From NCBI GenBank assembly GCA_963791295.1, contig CAWBRY010000003.1, positions 186,001-250,000 of the forward strand: a DNA stretch of 64,000 bases. The letters run 5' to 3'. Made by a program: the position numbers and the translations under genes. Below are positions 42,805 to 52,583 of this stretch, piece after piece (position 1 is the stretch's first letter; each line of letters begins with the position of its first letter). Origin of the DNA: CAWBRY01 sp963791295 (GTDB taxonomy: Bacteria > Bacteroidota > Bacteroidia > Chitinophagales > Chitinophagaceae). Below the pieces are notes generated by a model. That model was not told the DNA's origin. It saw only the letters and a list, made by a program, of their open reading frames with translations, and made no database searches.

Positions 42805-45168
42805 TCAACTCACAATCCGCAATTTCGCATAGTTCAACATGATCTTTTTTTCACCGTTCAATTCAAATTTGACGGTCGCAATTGGATTATGCGCACTGCC
42901 TTCCATTTTGATGACCTCGCCATAACCGAACTTTTGGTGTTCTACTTTTTGACCAGGTTGCAATGAAGATGTATCGCTTGCTTCAAAATCTGCAGATGGA
43001 GTATGTTCTGTGAGTTTAGGTATTGTCGTTTTCGGAGATAGATAGGATGGAGTTGTTTTTTTTGCAGCTGGACCCTCATTATAATATGTACCCGATTGAC
43101 GGCTGACCTTGCCGGATTCGTCATCCCACAAAGTTTTATCGCGATCATTGGAAGGGCCGCGGCCCCACCTGCGCGCGGTTTGATTCTTGGTCCCTCCGCC
43201 CGCATAAGACTTCTCCATAAAGTCGGCTGGTAATTCGTCAACAAACCGACTGGGTTCATTTTGTACTAATGTACCAAAGCGATATCGCGAATTGGCATAG
43301 GTCAACCATAACCTATTCTTGGCGCGGGTGATTGCTACATAGAAAAGCCTTCGCTCTTCCTCTAGCTCTTCCCGCGTATTCACACTCATTCCGCTTGGGA
43401 AAAGCATCTCTTCTAATCCGGCTACAAAGACGCACTGAAACTCGAGGCCTTTTGCCGAATGCACCGTCATCAATTTTACCAGGTCTGCATCGGGGTCCTT
43501 CTCGTCAGCATCCGTCAACAAGGTGATCTGTTGCAGATAAGCGCCCAATCCCTTGTCACCCACCTCTCCATCCTCTTCATTCAGCGGCGTTTCAATCCAC
43601 TCCTTGATTGAGTTTAATAATTCCTGGATATTTTCATAGCGATTGACGCCTTCTGTACTCTTATCATTAAATAATTCCTTTACAATATTGGTTTGCTTGC
43701 CTACATGAAAAGCCACTTCATAAGCATTTTGCTTTTGTAACATGCTTTGAAAGCTGCGGATCATCAGCACAAATTCTTCGATGGTTTCCAGCGTGCCCGC
43801 CCTGAATCCAAATTCCCTGGCCCTTGTCAATACATCCCACATGGAAATATTATTCTCATTCGCATATAAAATAGCCTTATCGACAGTGGTCTTTCCAATA
43901 CCCCTGGCTGGAAAATTGATAATTCGTTTTAGCGATTCCTCATCCTTTGGATTTACGATGATTCGTAAATAGGCTAGCATGTCCTTGATCTCTTTGCGTT
44001 GGTAAAAGCTGATACCTCCATAAATTATATAAGGAATTCCCATGCGCCGAAGGCTTTCTTCAAAAGCGCGGCTTTGAGCGTTGGTCCGATAGAGAACAAC
44101 AAAATCCCGGTTGTTATAGTGATTACGCAGTTTCTGCTCCTGGATCGCATCGGCCACGAACTTACCTTCTTCATTGTCTGTCATCGTCCGCACCAGGTTG
44201 ATCTTCTCGCCCGTTGGATTGATCGTCCAAAGGGCTTTGGGGATCTGTATCTTATTGTTCTTTATTACTTCATTGGCAACATTCAGGATATGCTGCGTGC
44301 TGCGATAATTTTGTTCCAGCTTGATGATCGTGACGTCCTCATAGTCCTTTTGAAACTGCATAATATTTTGAATGGTGGCTCCGCGGAAGCTGTAGATACT
44401 TTGTGCATCATCTCCGACTACACAGATATTTTCATGTTGTGCAGCCAATAGTTTGATGATCTCGTATTGGGCTGGATTGGTATCCTGGTATTCGTCAATC
44501 AATATGTAACGAAACTTCGTCTGGTATTTCACGAGGGCTTCCGGATGTTCTTTCAATAAGCGATACATATTATATAAAAGGTCATCGAAATCCATGGCCC
44601 CATTCCGGAAACAACGCTGGGCGTAAGCGGCATAAATGCTTGCAATTGCCGGCCTGGAAGCGCGCATATCCTCTTGTTGAATAGCATAGTCATTGCGGTA
44701 TCCTTCTGGTCCAACGAGCGCATTTTTTGCGGCCGATATTCGATTATAGACAATGTTAGGCTTGTAGTGTTTATCGTCGAGTTGAAGCTCGTTCGTCACG
44801 GTTTTTACCACGGCTTTAGCATCGTCGGTGTCATAAATAGTAAATGCAGGCTGGTAGCCCAGTCGATAACCCTCTCTTCGCAAGATGCGGGCAAATACAC
44901 TATGGAATGTGCCAATATATAAGTTTCGCGCCTCATTGCTGCCAAGGATAGATTCAATCCGTTCCTTCATTTCCTTGGCCGCTTTATTTGTAAACGTGAG
45001 AGCAAGTATATGAAAAGCGTCCACGCCCTGCGCCATGAGATGGGCTATACGCGTAGTGAGGACCTTGGTCTTCCCGCTGCCTGCTCCGGCAATGATCATC
45101 AAGGGTCCGTTTATATGCAGTACGGCTTCTCGCTGCGGATCATTCAATTCTCTTAGGTACTCTTGCAT
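42805..45168 (-). CDS. PcrA/UvrD-type ATP-dependent DNA helicase
   Basis: Superfamily 1A 3'-5' helicase of 787 aa. Motif I is IIAGAGSGKTKV (Lys33), motif II DEYQDTNPAQ, motif III GDDAQSIYSFRGA, motif IV QNYRST, motif V MTVHSAKGLEFQ, motif VI VAITRAKNRLWL. The C-terminal 60 residues (GQKVEHQKFGYGEVIKMEG) form the Tudor-like domain that contacts RNA polymerase in PcrA/UvrD. It acts in nucleotide excision repair, replication and transcription-coupled repair. PcrA and UvrD cannot be separated from sequence alone. Confidence 0.95.
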   Translation of the reverse strand: MQEYLRELNDPQREAVLHINGPLMIIAGAGSGKTKVLTTRIAHLMAQGVDAFHILALTFTNKAAKEMKERIESILGSNEARNLYIGTFHSVFARILRREGYRLGYQPAFTIYDTDDAKAVVKTVTNELQLDDKHYKPNIVYNRISAAKNALVGPEGYRNDYAIQQEDMRASRPAIASIYAAYAQRCFRNGAMDFDDLLYNMYRLLKEHPEALVKYQTKFRYILIDEYQDTNPAQYEIIKLLAAQHENICVVGDDAQSIYSFRGATIQNIMQFQKDYEDVTIIKLEQNYRSTQHILNVANEVIKNNKIQIPKALWTINPTGEKINLVRTMTDNEEGKFVADAIQEQKLRNHYNNRDFVVLYRTNAQSRAFEESLRRMGIPYIIYGGISFYQRKEIKDMLAYLRIIVNPKDEESLKRIINFPARGIGKTTVDKAILYANENNISMWDVLTRAREFGFRAGTLETIEEFVLMIRSFQSMLQKQNAYEVAFHVGKQTNIVKELFNDKSTEGVNRYENIQELLNSIKEWIETPLNEEDGEVGDKGLGAYLQQITLLTDADEKDPDADLVKLMTVHSAKGLEFQCVFVAGLEEMLFPSGMSVNTREELEEERRLFYVAITRAKNRLWLTYANSRYRFGTLVQNEPSRFVDELPADFMEKSYAGGGTKNQTARRWGRGPSNDRDKTLWDDESGKVSRQSGTYYNEGPAAKKTTPSYLSPKTTIPKLTEHTPSADFEASDTSSLQPGQKVEHQKFGYGEVIKMEGSAHNPIATVKFELNGEKKIMLNYAKLRIVS

Positions 45169-45248
45169 AGGTGCAAGTTACTGGGATTTATGATGTCCAT
45201 AACGAGATGGCTATTCAGTGGTATAAATTGCCGGATACCATATATACA

Positions 45249-46340
45249 CTATTCTCCAACCAATATATTCATCATCTCGCCATTTACATAGTGTTTTTCC
45301 TTGCCAGCCTTAGTGCTTGTCAATGTTCCCAGTTTTTCTAAAGTCGACAGGTAAATTCCAGCCGTCTTTTTCTTTACTATTCCTGCATCTTCCAGAAATT
45401 TTCGCTTGCAAATGGGATGAGAATAGATCAGTTCGAGCAACTCTACAGAATAGATCTCGGGCGCTTGCCGGGTCAAAACCAACCTTGTTTGTTGCATCGA
45501 CTTAAATATGGATTCTATTTTTGCACTGGTGAAACTTGCCGATGCCTCGATGGCTTTCAATATGAAAAGCACCCATTGCTTCCATTTATCTTCTGCTATT
45601 GCTCTCATCCGAAGGCGGAAATAAGTTTCTTTATTCGTTACCAGGTATTGGGTCAGGTAAAAGGCAGGGGCGTCCAGTAGATCATTCATTTTTAAAAAGA
45701 GCGGGACTAAGATGCGACTGATTCTTCCGTTTCCATCCGCGAAAGGATGAATCGCCCAGAATTGGAGGTGAATAATGGCCAATCTAACAAGGGTTTCCGT
45801 TTCATCTTCTTTCTCCTGAATGTAGTCCTCCAGATTTTCTAACTTCTCTAGGATGATCTTTTCTCCCTCCGGTGCTGTGTAAATGACTTCATTGGAGCCG
45901 GAGGCCAGGATTTGAAAACCTGAAGTGTTTCTTATCCCTTCCCTTCGGCCTCTAATCCCGTGAAATAGGTTTACCAGAAATTCAACGTTCAACGGCGTCC
46001 TGCTACTCAATCTTTCGAATGCTTCCCATAAAGCTTCCCTCTCAAGAAATATTCCATCCAGGGATGGATCTTCACTAAACGATTTCTCTGGATCCGCTTC
46101 AAAAATTCGCCGCTTGTCAGTAGGTAGCCCGGAAAAGGCCAGATTTTCTGCTGCCTCCAGCAAGCTTAAAGTATATAACAGCCGCGGACTCTCTTTCAGT
46201 AATTTGATGGACGTATTTAAGACAGCCAACGCCCTATGAGCTCGAATGGCATACTTAAGGATTTCCCTGCTTTCAACATCATGTTTAGAAGGCAGGCGAG
46301 GGAGCTTATTAAAAGGAGTAAACTTGTCGAATTTAGCCAA
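45249..46340 (-). CDS. Fic family protein (class II-like AMP transferase)
   Basis: Protein of 363 aa: an N-terminal Fic_N helical part, the Fic core with HPFADGNGRISRI (catalytic His198) and a C-terminal winged helix. Fic enzymes move AMP or other groups onto proteins. The autoinhibitory motif expected before the core, S/TxxxE(G/N), appears as LEAAEN (61-66): the Glu is kept but the Ser/Thr is Leu. No antitoxin gene is adjacent. The start is TTG at 46340, as no ATG occurs before the conserved domain. Confidence 0.88.
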   Translation of the reverse strand: MAKFDKFTPFNKLPRLPSKHDVESREILKYAIRAHRALAVLNTSIKLLKESPRLLYTLSLLEAAENLAFSGLPTDKRRIFEADPEKSFSEDPSLDGIFLEREALWEAFERLSSRTPLNVEFLVNLFHGIRGRREGIRNTSGFQILASGSNEVIYTAPEGEKIILEKLENLEDYIQEKEDETETLVRLAIIHLQFWAIHPFADGNGRISRILVPLFLKMNDLLDAPAFYLTQYLVTNKETYFRLRMRAIAEDKWKQWVLFILKAIEASASFTSAKIESIFKSMQQTRLVLTRQAPEIYSVELLELIYSHPICKRKFLEDAGIVKKKTAGIYLSTLEKLGTLTSTKAGKEKHYVNGEMMNILVGE

Positions 46341-46346
46341 AATATG

Positions 46347-46381
46347 AACGAGGGTATTTTTACGGTCAAAACGCCCTCGTT
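46347..46381. promoter_or_regulatory. Inverted repeat upstream of the fic gene
   Basis: AACGAGGG (46347-46354) and CCCTCGTT (46374-46381) are perfect 8-bp arms with a 19-base spacer, beginning seven bases before the fic start codon. The place is right for a repressor site or a 5' leader hairpin covering the ribosome site. Function is inferred. Confidence 0.5.
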
Positions 46382-46506
46382 ATAAAGTTAGCTTATACAA
46401 GCATAGCCTATGGCTAAAAAGCAAGATTTCATGACGAAAACACGCCATTTCTGAAAATTAAGAAGGTTTTGGCCGGAAAAATGGGTGTTGGGAGAGGTTT
46501 CGGGAC

Positions 46507-47676
46507 CTATACCCTAACATAGATTTTCCGCTTATGAAGTATGTAAGCTACGAACCAACAGGTCAACATCACGCTCACGGCAAATAGAAAAGAGCCGAAA
46601 TAATCACCTGCATTCTTAAAAATGTGCTGATAAATCCAGGAATATAAGGGCTGCCGCGTTTCCCCCACGCTGAAAAACCAGAGTAGCGTTACCCCTAACT
46701 CGGATAATAGGTAGATGAAAAGAGGATTTTTGCCCAATACCTCGAAAAAATAGCCCCATTTCTTCCTTTGCAGAAATTCGGTTATATAGATGATCAGACC
46801 AAGTATGCAACAATCAATTCCTACTGTAAGGAGCACAAAACTCCCCGTCCACAACTTTTTATTGACCGGAAAATACCAATCCCAACATAGGGCTATTGCC
46901 ACCACGAATATACCGGCCAACAGGAGTTTTGCCAGTCCTTCAAAAGTATTTCCCTTCTCCTGGATCCAACGACCCGCGAGGTAGCCAAAGGTCACGTTTA
47001 CAATGGCCGGCATAGTACTCAAAACGCCTTCCGGGTCGAAGGCAACACCTTCTCCATGGTAAAGATGATTTGATCCCAGCAACCAGAGATCCAGTCTCGT
47101 CCCTGCATTAGTGAGCATATTGTAAGGATCGTTTTGATCGCCACCCATCAACAGTATGAGCCAGTACACTAACAATAGAATCAACGAAAGGGTGAGGATG
47201 GTACTTTGCTTCAAATACCTCACCATCAAAGAAGCAAAGAAATATCCAAGTGCAATGCGCTGAAGCACTCCCATAATCCTCGTGTGGCTGATTGGGCTGG
47301 CCACTAATTGATGGTTATCATTCCAGGTAACAAAAGGAAACCAGTACATCAGGTAGCCCAACAGGAAAATGATGAGGGTTCTTTTCAGGATTCTCCAGAT
47401 TACCTGGCCGTTCGACAACTCTGCCCATTTTTTTAACGAAAACGACATCGCATTGCCCACAGCAAACATGAATGACGGAAATACAAGATCCGTGGGAGTA
47501 AAACCATTCCATTGAGCATGCTCAAGGGGATCATAGGTGGTGGCGCCATTACCTGGGGTATTGACGATGATCATAAAGCAGATCGTCATGCCACGAAATA
47601 TATCCAAAGCAGAATATCGCTGAGCGGGTGCCATAAGCAGTGGTTGAAACCCTAAAATAAAAACATTTTTCGTCAT
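46507..47676 (-). CDS. HGSNAT-like/DUF5009 transmembrane acyltransferase
   Basis: Polytopic protein of 389 aa with about ten membrane segments. The opening RYSALDIFRGMTICFMIIVN and WNGFTPTDLVFPSFMFAVG are hallmarks of the heparan-alpha-glucosaminide N-acetyltransferase-like/DUF5009 family. Human HGSNAT passes acetyl from acetyl-CoA across a membrane to glucosamine; bacterial relatives are thought to acetylate or deacylate exported sugars. An internal ATG at 47634 may be the true start, as the conserved domain begins right after it. It is divergent from the GH30 gene, consistent with glycan use. Confidence 0.85.
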   Translation of the reverse strand: MTKNVFILGFQPLLMAPAQRYSALDIFRGMTICFMIIVNTPGNGATTYDPLEHAQWNGFTPTDLVFPSFMFAVGNAMSFSLKKWAELSNGQVIWRILKRTLIIFLLGYLMYWFPFVTWNDNHQLVASPISHTRIMGVLQRIALGYFFASLMVRYLKQSTILTLSLILLLVYWLILLMGGDQNDPYNMLTNAGTRLDLWLLGSNHLYHGEGVAFDPEGVLSTMPAIVNVTFGYLAGRWIQEKGNTFEGLAKLLLAGIFVVAIALCWDWYFPVNKKLWTGSFVLLTVGIDCCILGLIIYITEFLQRKKWGYFFEVLGKNPLFIYLLSELGVTLLWFFSVGETRQPLYSWIYQHIFKNAGDYFGSFLFAVSVMLTCWFVAYILHKRKIYVRV

Positions 47677-47791
47677 TTTAGGGAATGTACTGCGTTCCTT
47701 TGCCTCATTTCAAAATTTAGTCGTAAAAATCTGTACCTTAATTTGCAAACTCGATCCTTTATTTCATCATGCAAATAAAAAATTAATCATA

Positions 47792-49264
47792 ATGAACAGA
47801 GTGTTTTTTATGTCCGGCATTTTTCTTTTGCTAGCGTTCAATTCCAATAAAACAAGTCACCAACCTATGCGTTCTACCACTACAAAAACGGGAGCAGTGG
47901 GAAAAAAGATCATCGTTTACAGCACCGCTGATAAAACAGACTACCGAATAACGGCTACCGATACACTAACATTCAGCAATTTTGGACAACCTTTGGAAAC
48001 GCAACCCTGTGTTTTTGTGGATCCGGCCAAGACCTTTCAAACATTTGTAGGCATCGGCGGGGCTTTGACTGATGCTTCTGCTGAAACCTTTTTCAAACTG
48101 CCGGTTGAAAAGCAAGACGAAGTCCTACGGGAGTATTTCGATCCTAATAAGGGAATCGGTTATACGCTGGCAAGGACAAATATTCATAGCTGTGATTTTT
48201 CGAGTGGAAGTTATACATACACGGATGAAAATGATGCTTCACTTAAGTCATTCAGCGTTTCACACGACGAACAATACCGGATCCCTTTTATCAAGAAAGC
48301 CATCGCCGCTGCGGGAGGTAAACTTCCTTTATATGCGAGCCCATGGAGTCCGCCGGCGTGGATGAAGGATAATAACGATATCCTCCATGGCGGCAAGTTG
48401 TTGCCTAAGTTCTATCAAAGCTGGGCTAATTATTATGTGAAATTTATCAACGCTTATCAAAAAGCAGGCATTCCCATTTGGGGTTTGAGCGTACAAAATG
48501 AACCCATGGCCAAACAAACCTGGGAGTCCTGTATTTATTCCGGAGAGGAGGAAAGGGATTTCATCAAAAATTTCCTGGGACCCACGCTTCAAAAAGCAGG
48601 TATGAGCAATAAAAAGCTGATTGCATGGGACCATAACCGCGACCTGATCTATCAACGCGCCAGCACAGTTTTGAATGATCCGGCTTGCGCCAAATATGTT
48701 TGGGGCATCGGTTATCATTGGTATGAGGACTGGACTGGAGGCGGGAAGATATTCGACAATGTAAAAAGAGTATCAGAAGCATTTCCGAACACTCATCTGA
48801 TCTTTACCGAAGGTTGTGCAGACCGTTTCAATGCCAGTGACATAAATGATTGGAAAAAAGGAGAGGCATACGGACGCAATATGGTGAATGACTTCAATAA
48901 CGGCGCGGTGGGCTGGACTGATTGGAATATCTTATTAGATGAAACCGGGGGGCCTAATCATGTCGGTAATTTTTGCTTTGCTCCGGTGCATGCAAATACG
49001 AAGGATGGTTCTTTGACCTATATGAATTCATTTTATTATATAGGACATTTTTCAAAGTTCATCAAGCCCGGTGCCAGGAGAGTGATTAGCTCCTCCAGCC
49101 GCGGCCAGTTGCTGACTACTGCATTTATGAACCCCGACAAAACGCTCGCGATAGTGGTGATGAACCAAAGTGATGATAAAATTGATTATCGGTTATGGAT
49201 AGGTGGAAAGGCAGCCGAGATCAATAGCCTTCCGCATTCTATCCAGACTTTAATAGTGGAGTGA
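47792..49264 (+). CDS. Secreted GH30 glycoside hydrolase (glucosylceramidase-like)
   Basis: Protein of 490 aa with a short export signal (about 1-18) and a complete GH30 barrel plus side beta domain. The acid/base Glu237 is in LSVQNEPM and the nucleophile Glu340 in LIFTEGCAD. GIGGALTDASAETFF and SPWSPPAWMKDN are typical of GH30 subfamilies acting on beta-1,6-glucan, glucosylceramide or related beta-glycosides. The exact substrate is not clear. It is not part of a SusCD locus in this window; the divergent DUF5009 gene is its only glycan-linked neighbour. Confidence 0.92.
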   Translation: MNRVFFMSGIFLLLAFNSNKTSHQPMRSTTTKTGAVGKKIIVYSTADKTDYRITATDTLTFSNFGQPLETQPCVFVDPAKTFQTFVGIGGALTDASAETFFKLPVEKQDEVLREYFDPNKGIGYTLARTNIHSCDFSSGSYTYTDENDASLKSFSVSHDEQYRIPFIKKAIAAAGGKLPLYASPWSPPAWMKDNNDILHGGKLLPKFYQSWANYYVKFINAYQKAGIPIWGLSVQNEPMAKQTWESCIYSGEEERDFIKNFLGPTLQKAGMSNKKLIAWDHNRDLIYQRASTVLNDPACAKYVWGIGYHWYEDWTGGGKIFDNVKRVSEAFPNTHLIFTEGCADRFNASDINDWKKGEAYGRNMVNDFNNGAVGWTDWNILLDETGGPNHVGNFCFAPVHANTKDGSLTYMNSFYYIGHFSKFIKPGARRVISSSSRGQLLTTAFMNPDKTLAIVVMNQSDDKIDYRLWIGGKAAEINSLPHSIQTLIVE

Positions 49265-49306
49265 GACTAGGGAGGAGGTACTCTAGCATAAATATTTATC
49301 GCCCTC

Positions 49307-50479
49307 TCAAAAGTGTGCAATCGGATCCGGCGTTCCATCGGGGTCATTCTTCGCATTGCCGGACACAGAAAGATTAGTTCCGTGAAGTAATAATAGTCCT
49401 GCCAGGTGAGGAGCGGCCATCGAAGTACCGCTCATATATGCATACCGCGAGCCAACGTAAGTGGAAAGAATTCGAACACCGGGCATGGCAAAGTCCACTG
49501 CATCATTTCCGAAATTTGAAAAGCTGGCAAAATTGTCCAGGCTATCAATAGCGGAGACAGTGTAAATATTTGTGCCATTCACTCTGGCAGGTGAAGAGTT
49601 CGCCGCATCCGTATGTTCATTACCAGCTGCAATGGCGATTAAAACCCCTCTGCCAGCCGTACTTTGTACCTGTTGATCTAGAATGGATGACGTGCCTTCA
49701 TCATCACCTACACTGAGATTTATCACATCGCCGGGACTGGCAATACTATTTATATATGCGAGAGCTTGCACAATGGAACCGAGCGTTCCCTTACCGTCTT
49801 TATCCAGGACACGCAATGAAACCAGCTTTGCGCCCGAAGCCACACCTAAAACTCCAAACGTATTGTTCTTGGCACCGATGATGCCGGCTACGTGAGTTCC
49901 ATGACCGTTCTCATCGCGGGCTGAACTGACACCACTTAAAAATGACCGGCTGCGCGATGAATCAACATTCAAATCAGGATGGGTAAAGTCAATCCCCGAA
50001 TCAATGATCCATGCGGTTTTCCCCGTACCATCACCATATCCAACGCGGTTGATGTTCCAGGTTATCAGTCGCGGTGCCACTACTGTGAAACAACTACCCA
50101 ATGAAATGATACGGTCGGGCTCGATCATAGAGATGTTCTTATCTGCCCTCAACCTGGCGACTTCATCTGGTGTCAACCTGGCGATAAATCCGCCGGGCTC
50201 ACCGGGAAAACTTTGCTGTAAGGCAGACTCGCGGATATTGTTCCTGGATAAAGTAGTTACTGTCATATTCTGCATGGAATGATCATCCATGCCCCTTGAT
50301 GCAATTGCAGGATTGTAGGAAATTATATATTGTCCGTCAATGACGACACCATTTTCTGCTCCAGCACTTTGCACGCAAATATCTTCGTTCGTTTGAACGG
50401 TGGATGTATCATCTTTATGACAGGCTGTGAAAATGCCAATAGAGAGGAAGAGAAAAAAAATGGTTTTCTTAAGATGCAT
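49307..50479 (-). CDS. S8 family subtilisin-like serine peptidase, lipoprotein
   Basis: Protein of 390 aa with a lipobox (FTAC, Cys20), so probably anchored in the outer membrane. A propeptide with I9-like features (QYIISYNPA, about 52-130) precedes the catalytic domain. The triad is Asp160 in WIIDSGID, His193 in NGHGTHVAG and Ser353 in SGTSMAAPH. It should degrade proteins outside the cell. The end faces the GH30 gene end 42 bases away. Confidence 0.93.
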   Translation of the reverse strand: MHLKKTIFFLFLSIGIFTACHKDDTSTVQTNEDICVQSAGAENGVVIDGQYIISYNPAIASRGMDDHSMQNMTVTTLSRNNIRESALQQSFPGEPGGFIARLTPDEVARLRADKNISMIEPDRIISLGSCFTVVAPRLITWNINRVGYGDGTGKTAWIIDSGIDFTHPDLNVDSSRSRSFLSGVSSARDENGHGTHVAGIIGAKNNTFGVLGVASGAKLVSLRVLDKDGKGTLGSIVQALAYINSIASPGDVINLSVGDDEGTSSILDQQVQSTAGRGVLIAIAAGNEHTDAANSSPARVNGTNIYTVSAIDSLDNFASFSNFGNDAVDFAMPGVRILSTYVGSRYAYMSGTSMAAPHLAGLLLLHGTNLSVSGNAKNDPDGTPDPIAHF

Positions 50480-50708
50480 GGTAGTGATAAAGTGAAATAC
50501 TATTCACATTTATTGTGCCTGTCATTCAGAGTGACCTTAGTTTAACAGATATTTAGTCGCACATCTCTATTATCTCTACACATATTTTTTATTGCTAAGT
50601 ATAAGTTCTTTTTTTTGATCCATTGCTGATCGGACGATTATCAACGATGCCTAAGACTTATCTTGCGTTCCATAACGGGTAAGTAAATAATTCCACACAT
50701 TTTCTCAT

Positions 50709-52583
50709 TTGGCAAAATCACAGCATAGCATCGGAGAGCGAAAAAGCGGGTCGCCTAAAGCCAAAATATCGAAGGAAACAATTCGCCAGGCTCTAATATT
50801 GTTTACCTATATAAAACCTTATAAGAGGAGTTTCATATTGGGCTTACTTTTTATCGCCCTCTCTGCCTTTACTACCAGTCTATTTCCATTTTTCCTCGGC
50901 AAAATGATTGATGCTGCATCACCGGGCGCCGGAATACCAGGAATGAATACCGTTTCACAGTTCGGAATTGGATTTAAGAATATTCATTGGACCATCAACA
51001 CCAGTCTCCTGCTGATCTTTCTTCAATTAACTGTGCAAACGATTTTTTCATTCATGCGTGTTTACCTGTTGACAGCAGCCGGCGAGAAGTCGCTGGCAGA
51101 TATGCGTAAGGATGTATATAGCAAATTACTCACCATGCCCATGAGTTATTTTACGGAGAAAAGAGTTGGAGAATTGAGCAATCGAATTTCATCGGATCTC
51201 TCCCAGATCCAGGATGCGATCTCATTTACTCTTGCCGAATTCCTGCGCGGCATTTTCACGTTGATCATTGGATTATTTTTTATTTTTTGGATCAGCGCGA
51301 AATTAGCGCTGGTCATGTTGGCTGTTGTGCCTTTGCTGGCGATCATTGCTGTGATCTTTGGGAAAAGGATCCGTAAGATGTCCCGAAAAGCGCAGGACCA
51401 GTTGGCTGAGAGTGGAACGATTGTTCAGGAAACATTCCAGGGAATCTCCATCGTTAAAGCATTCACGAGTGAATTCTATGAGATCAGTCGCTATGTAAAA
51501 AGTATTCGTTCCGTCGTGGTAACCGCCATCAGCAATGCCCGCTATCGCGGTGCATTTGTTTCGTTCATGATCTTCAGTGTATTTGGTACGATCGCATTTG
51601 TTATGTGGTATGGCGCCGGAATGATCCAAACAGGCGAACTAACCATCGGCTCCCTAACCATGTTTGTGATCTTCTCGGTATTTGTCGGCGGAACCTTTGC
51701 CGGCTTTGCAGATATGTTTTCACAAATACAAAAAACATTGGGAGCCACCCAAAGTGTTAGAGAGATCCTTCGTGGCGAGGGTGAAGCAGTGGAGCTAAAA
51801 CCAACAATAGTAGAACCGCAGTACTTATTGAAAGGAAATGTGCGATTTGATCGCGTAGCGTTTAGTTACCCAAGTCGCAGAGATGTGCACGTTTTGAGAG
51901 ACATCACGCTCACGGCGAACAATGGAGAACAAATCGCTATCGTAGGGCCCAGCGGAGCGGGGAAGTCCACCATTGCTTCCCTATTGCTGCATTTTTATGA
52001 AGCCGATAGCGGTACGTTATACTTCGATGAACGACCTGCCAATCAATTTCCAATCTCTCAACTTCGTAGGCAGATGGCGCTTGTTCCCCAGGATGTCCTT
52101 TTGTTTGGAGGAAGCATTAAAGAAAATATCGCCTATGGAAAAACAGATGCGACCGATGAAGAGATCATGGCGGCGGCAAAAACTGCCAATGCTCATGAGT
52201 TTGTTGACCGGTTCCCCGAACAGTATGAAACGATAGTCGGAGAAAGAGGCATCAAGCTTAGCGGCGGCCAGCGACAGCGTATTGCGATCGCTCGCGCGGT
52301 TTTGAAAGATCCTGCAATCTTAATCCTGGATGAAGCTACTTCATCGCTTGATAGTGAGAGTGAACAACTGGTGCAGGAGGCATTGGAAAATCTGATGAAG
52401 GGTCGCACCTCTTTTGTAATTGCCCACCGCCTTTCAACCATTCGCAATGCCGATAAGATCATTCTCATTGATAAGGGCGTGGTCTGCGAATCAGGTACTC
52501 ATGCGGAGTTGATAGCGCTGAATGGTCTTTATAAAAAGCTGAATGAAATGCAGTTTGAGTTTGGAGTGGACAACGTCACTTAA
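50709..52583 (+). CDS. ABC exporter, fused membrane and ATPase domains (MsbA/BmrA-like)
   Basis: Half-transporter of 624 aa that would work as a homodimer. Six membrane segments lie at about 38-330 and the ATPase after about 365, with Walker A GPSGAGKST, Q-loop LVPQDV, signature LSGGQRQRIAIARA, Walker B AILILDEATSS and switch IAHRLST. Substrates of this type include lipids and drugs. The start is TTG at 50709; no ATG precedes the first membrane segment after the stop at 50688. The final eight bases overlap the end of the convergent hydrolase gene. Confidence 0.93.
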   Translation: MAKSQHSIGERKSGSPKAKISKETIRQALILFTYIKPYKRSFILGLLFIALSAFTTSLFPFFLGKMIDAASPGAGIPGMNTVSQFGIGFKNIHWTINTSLLLIFLQLTVQTIFSFMRVYLLTAAGEKSLADMRKDVYSKLLTMPMSYFTEKRVGELSNRISSDLSQIQDAISFTLAEFLRGIFTLIIGLFFIFWISAKLALVMLAVVPLLAIIAVIFGKRIRKMSRKAQDQLAESGTIVQETFQGISIVKAFTSEFYEISRYVKSIRSVVVTAISNARYRGAFVSFMIFSVFGTIAFVMWYGAGMIQTGELTIGSLTMFVIFSVFVGGTFAGFADMFSQIQKTLGATQSVREILRGEGEAVELKPTIVEPQYLLKGNVRFDRVAFSYPSRRDVHVLRDITLTANNGEQIAIVGPSGAGKSTIASLLLHFYEADSGTLYFDERPANQFPISQLRRQMALVPQDVLLFGGSIKENIAYGKTDATDEEIMAAAKTANAHEFVDRFPEQYETIVGERGIKLSGGQRQRIAIARAVLKDPAILILDEATSSLDSESEQLVQEALENLMKGRTSFVIAHRLSTIRNADKIILIDKGVVCESGTHAELIALNGLYKKLNEMQFEFGVDNVT

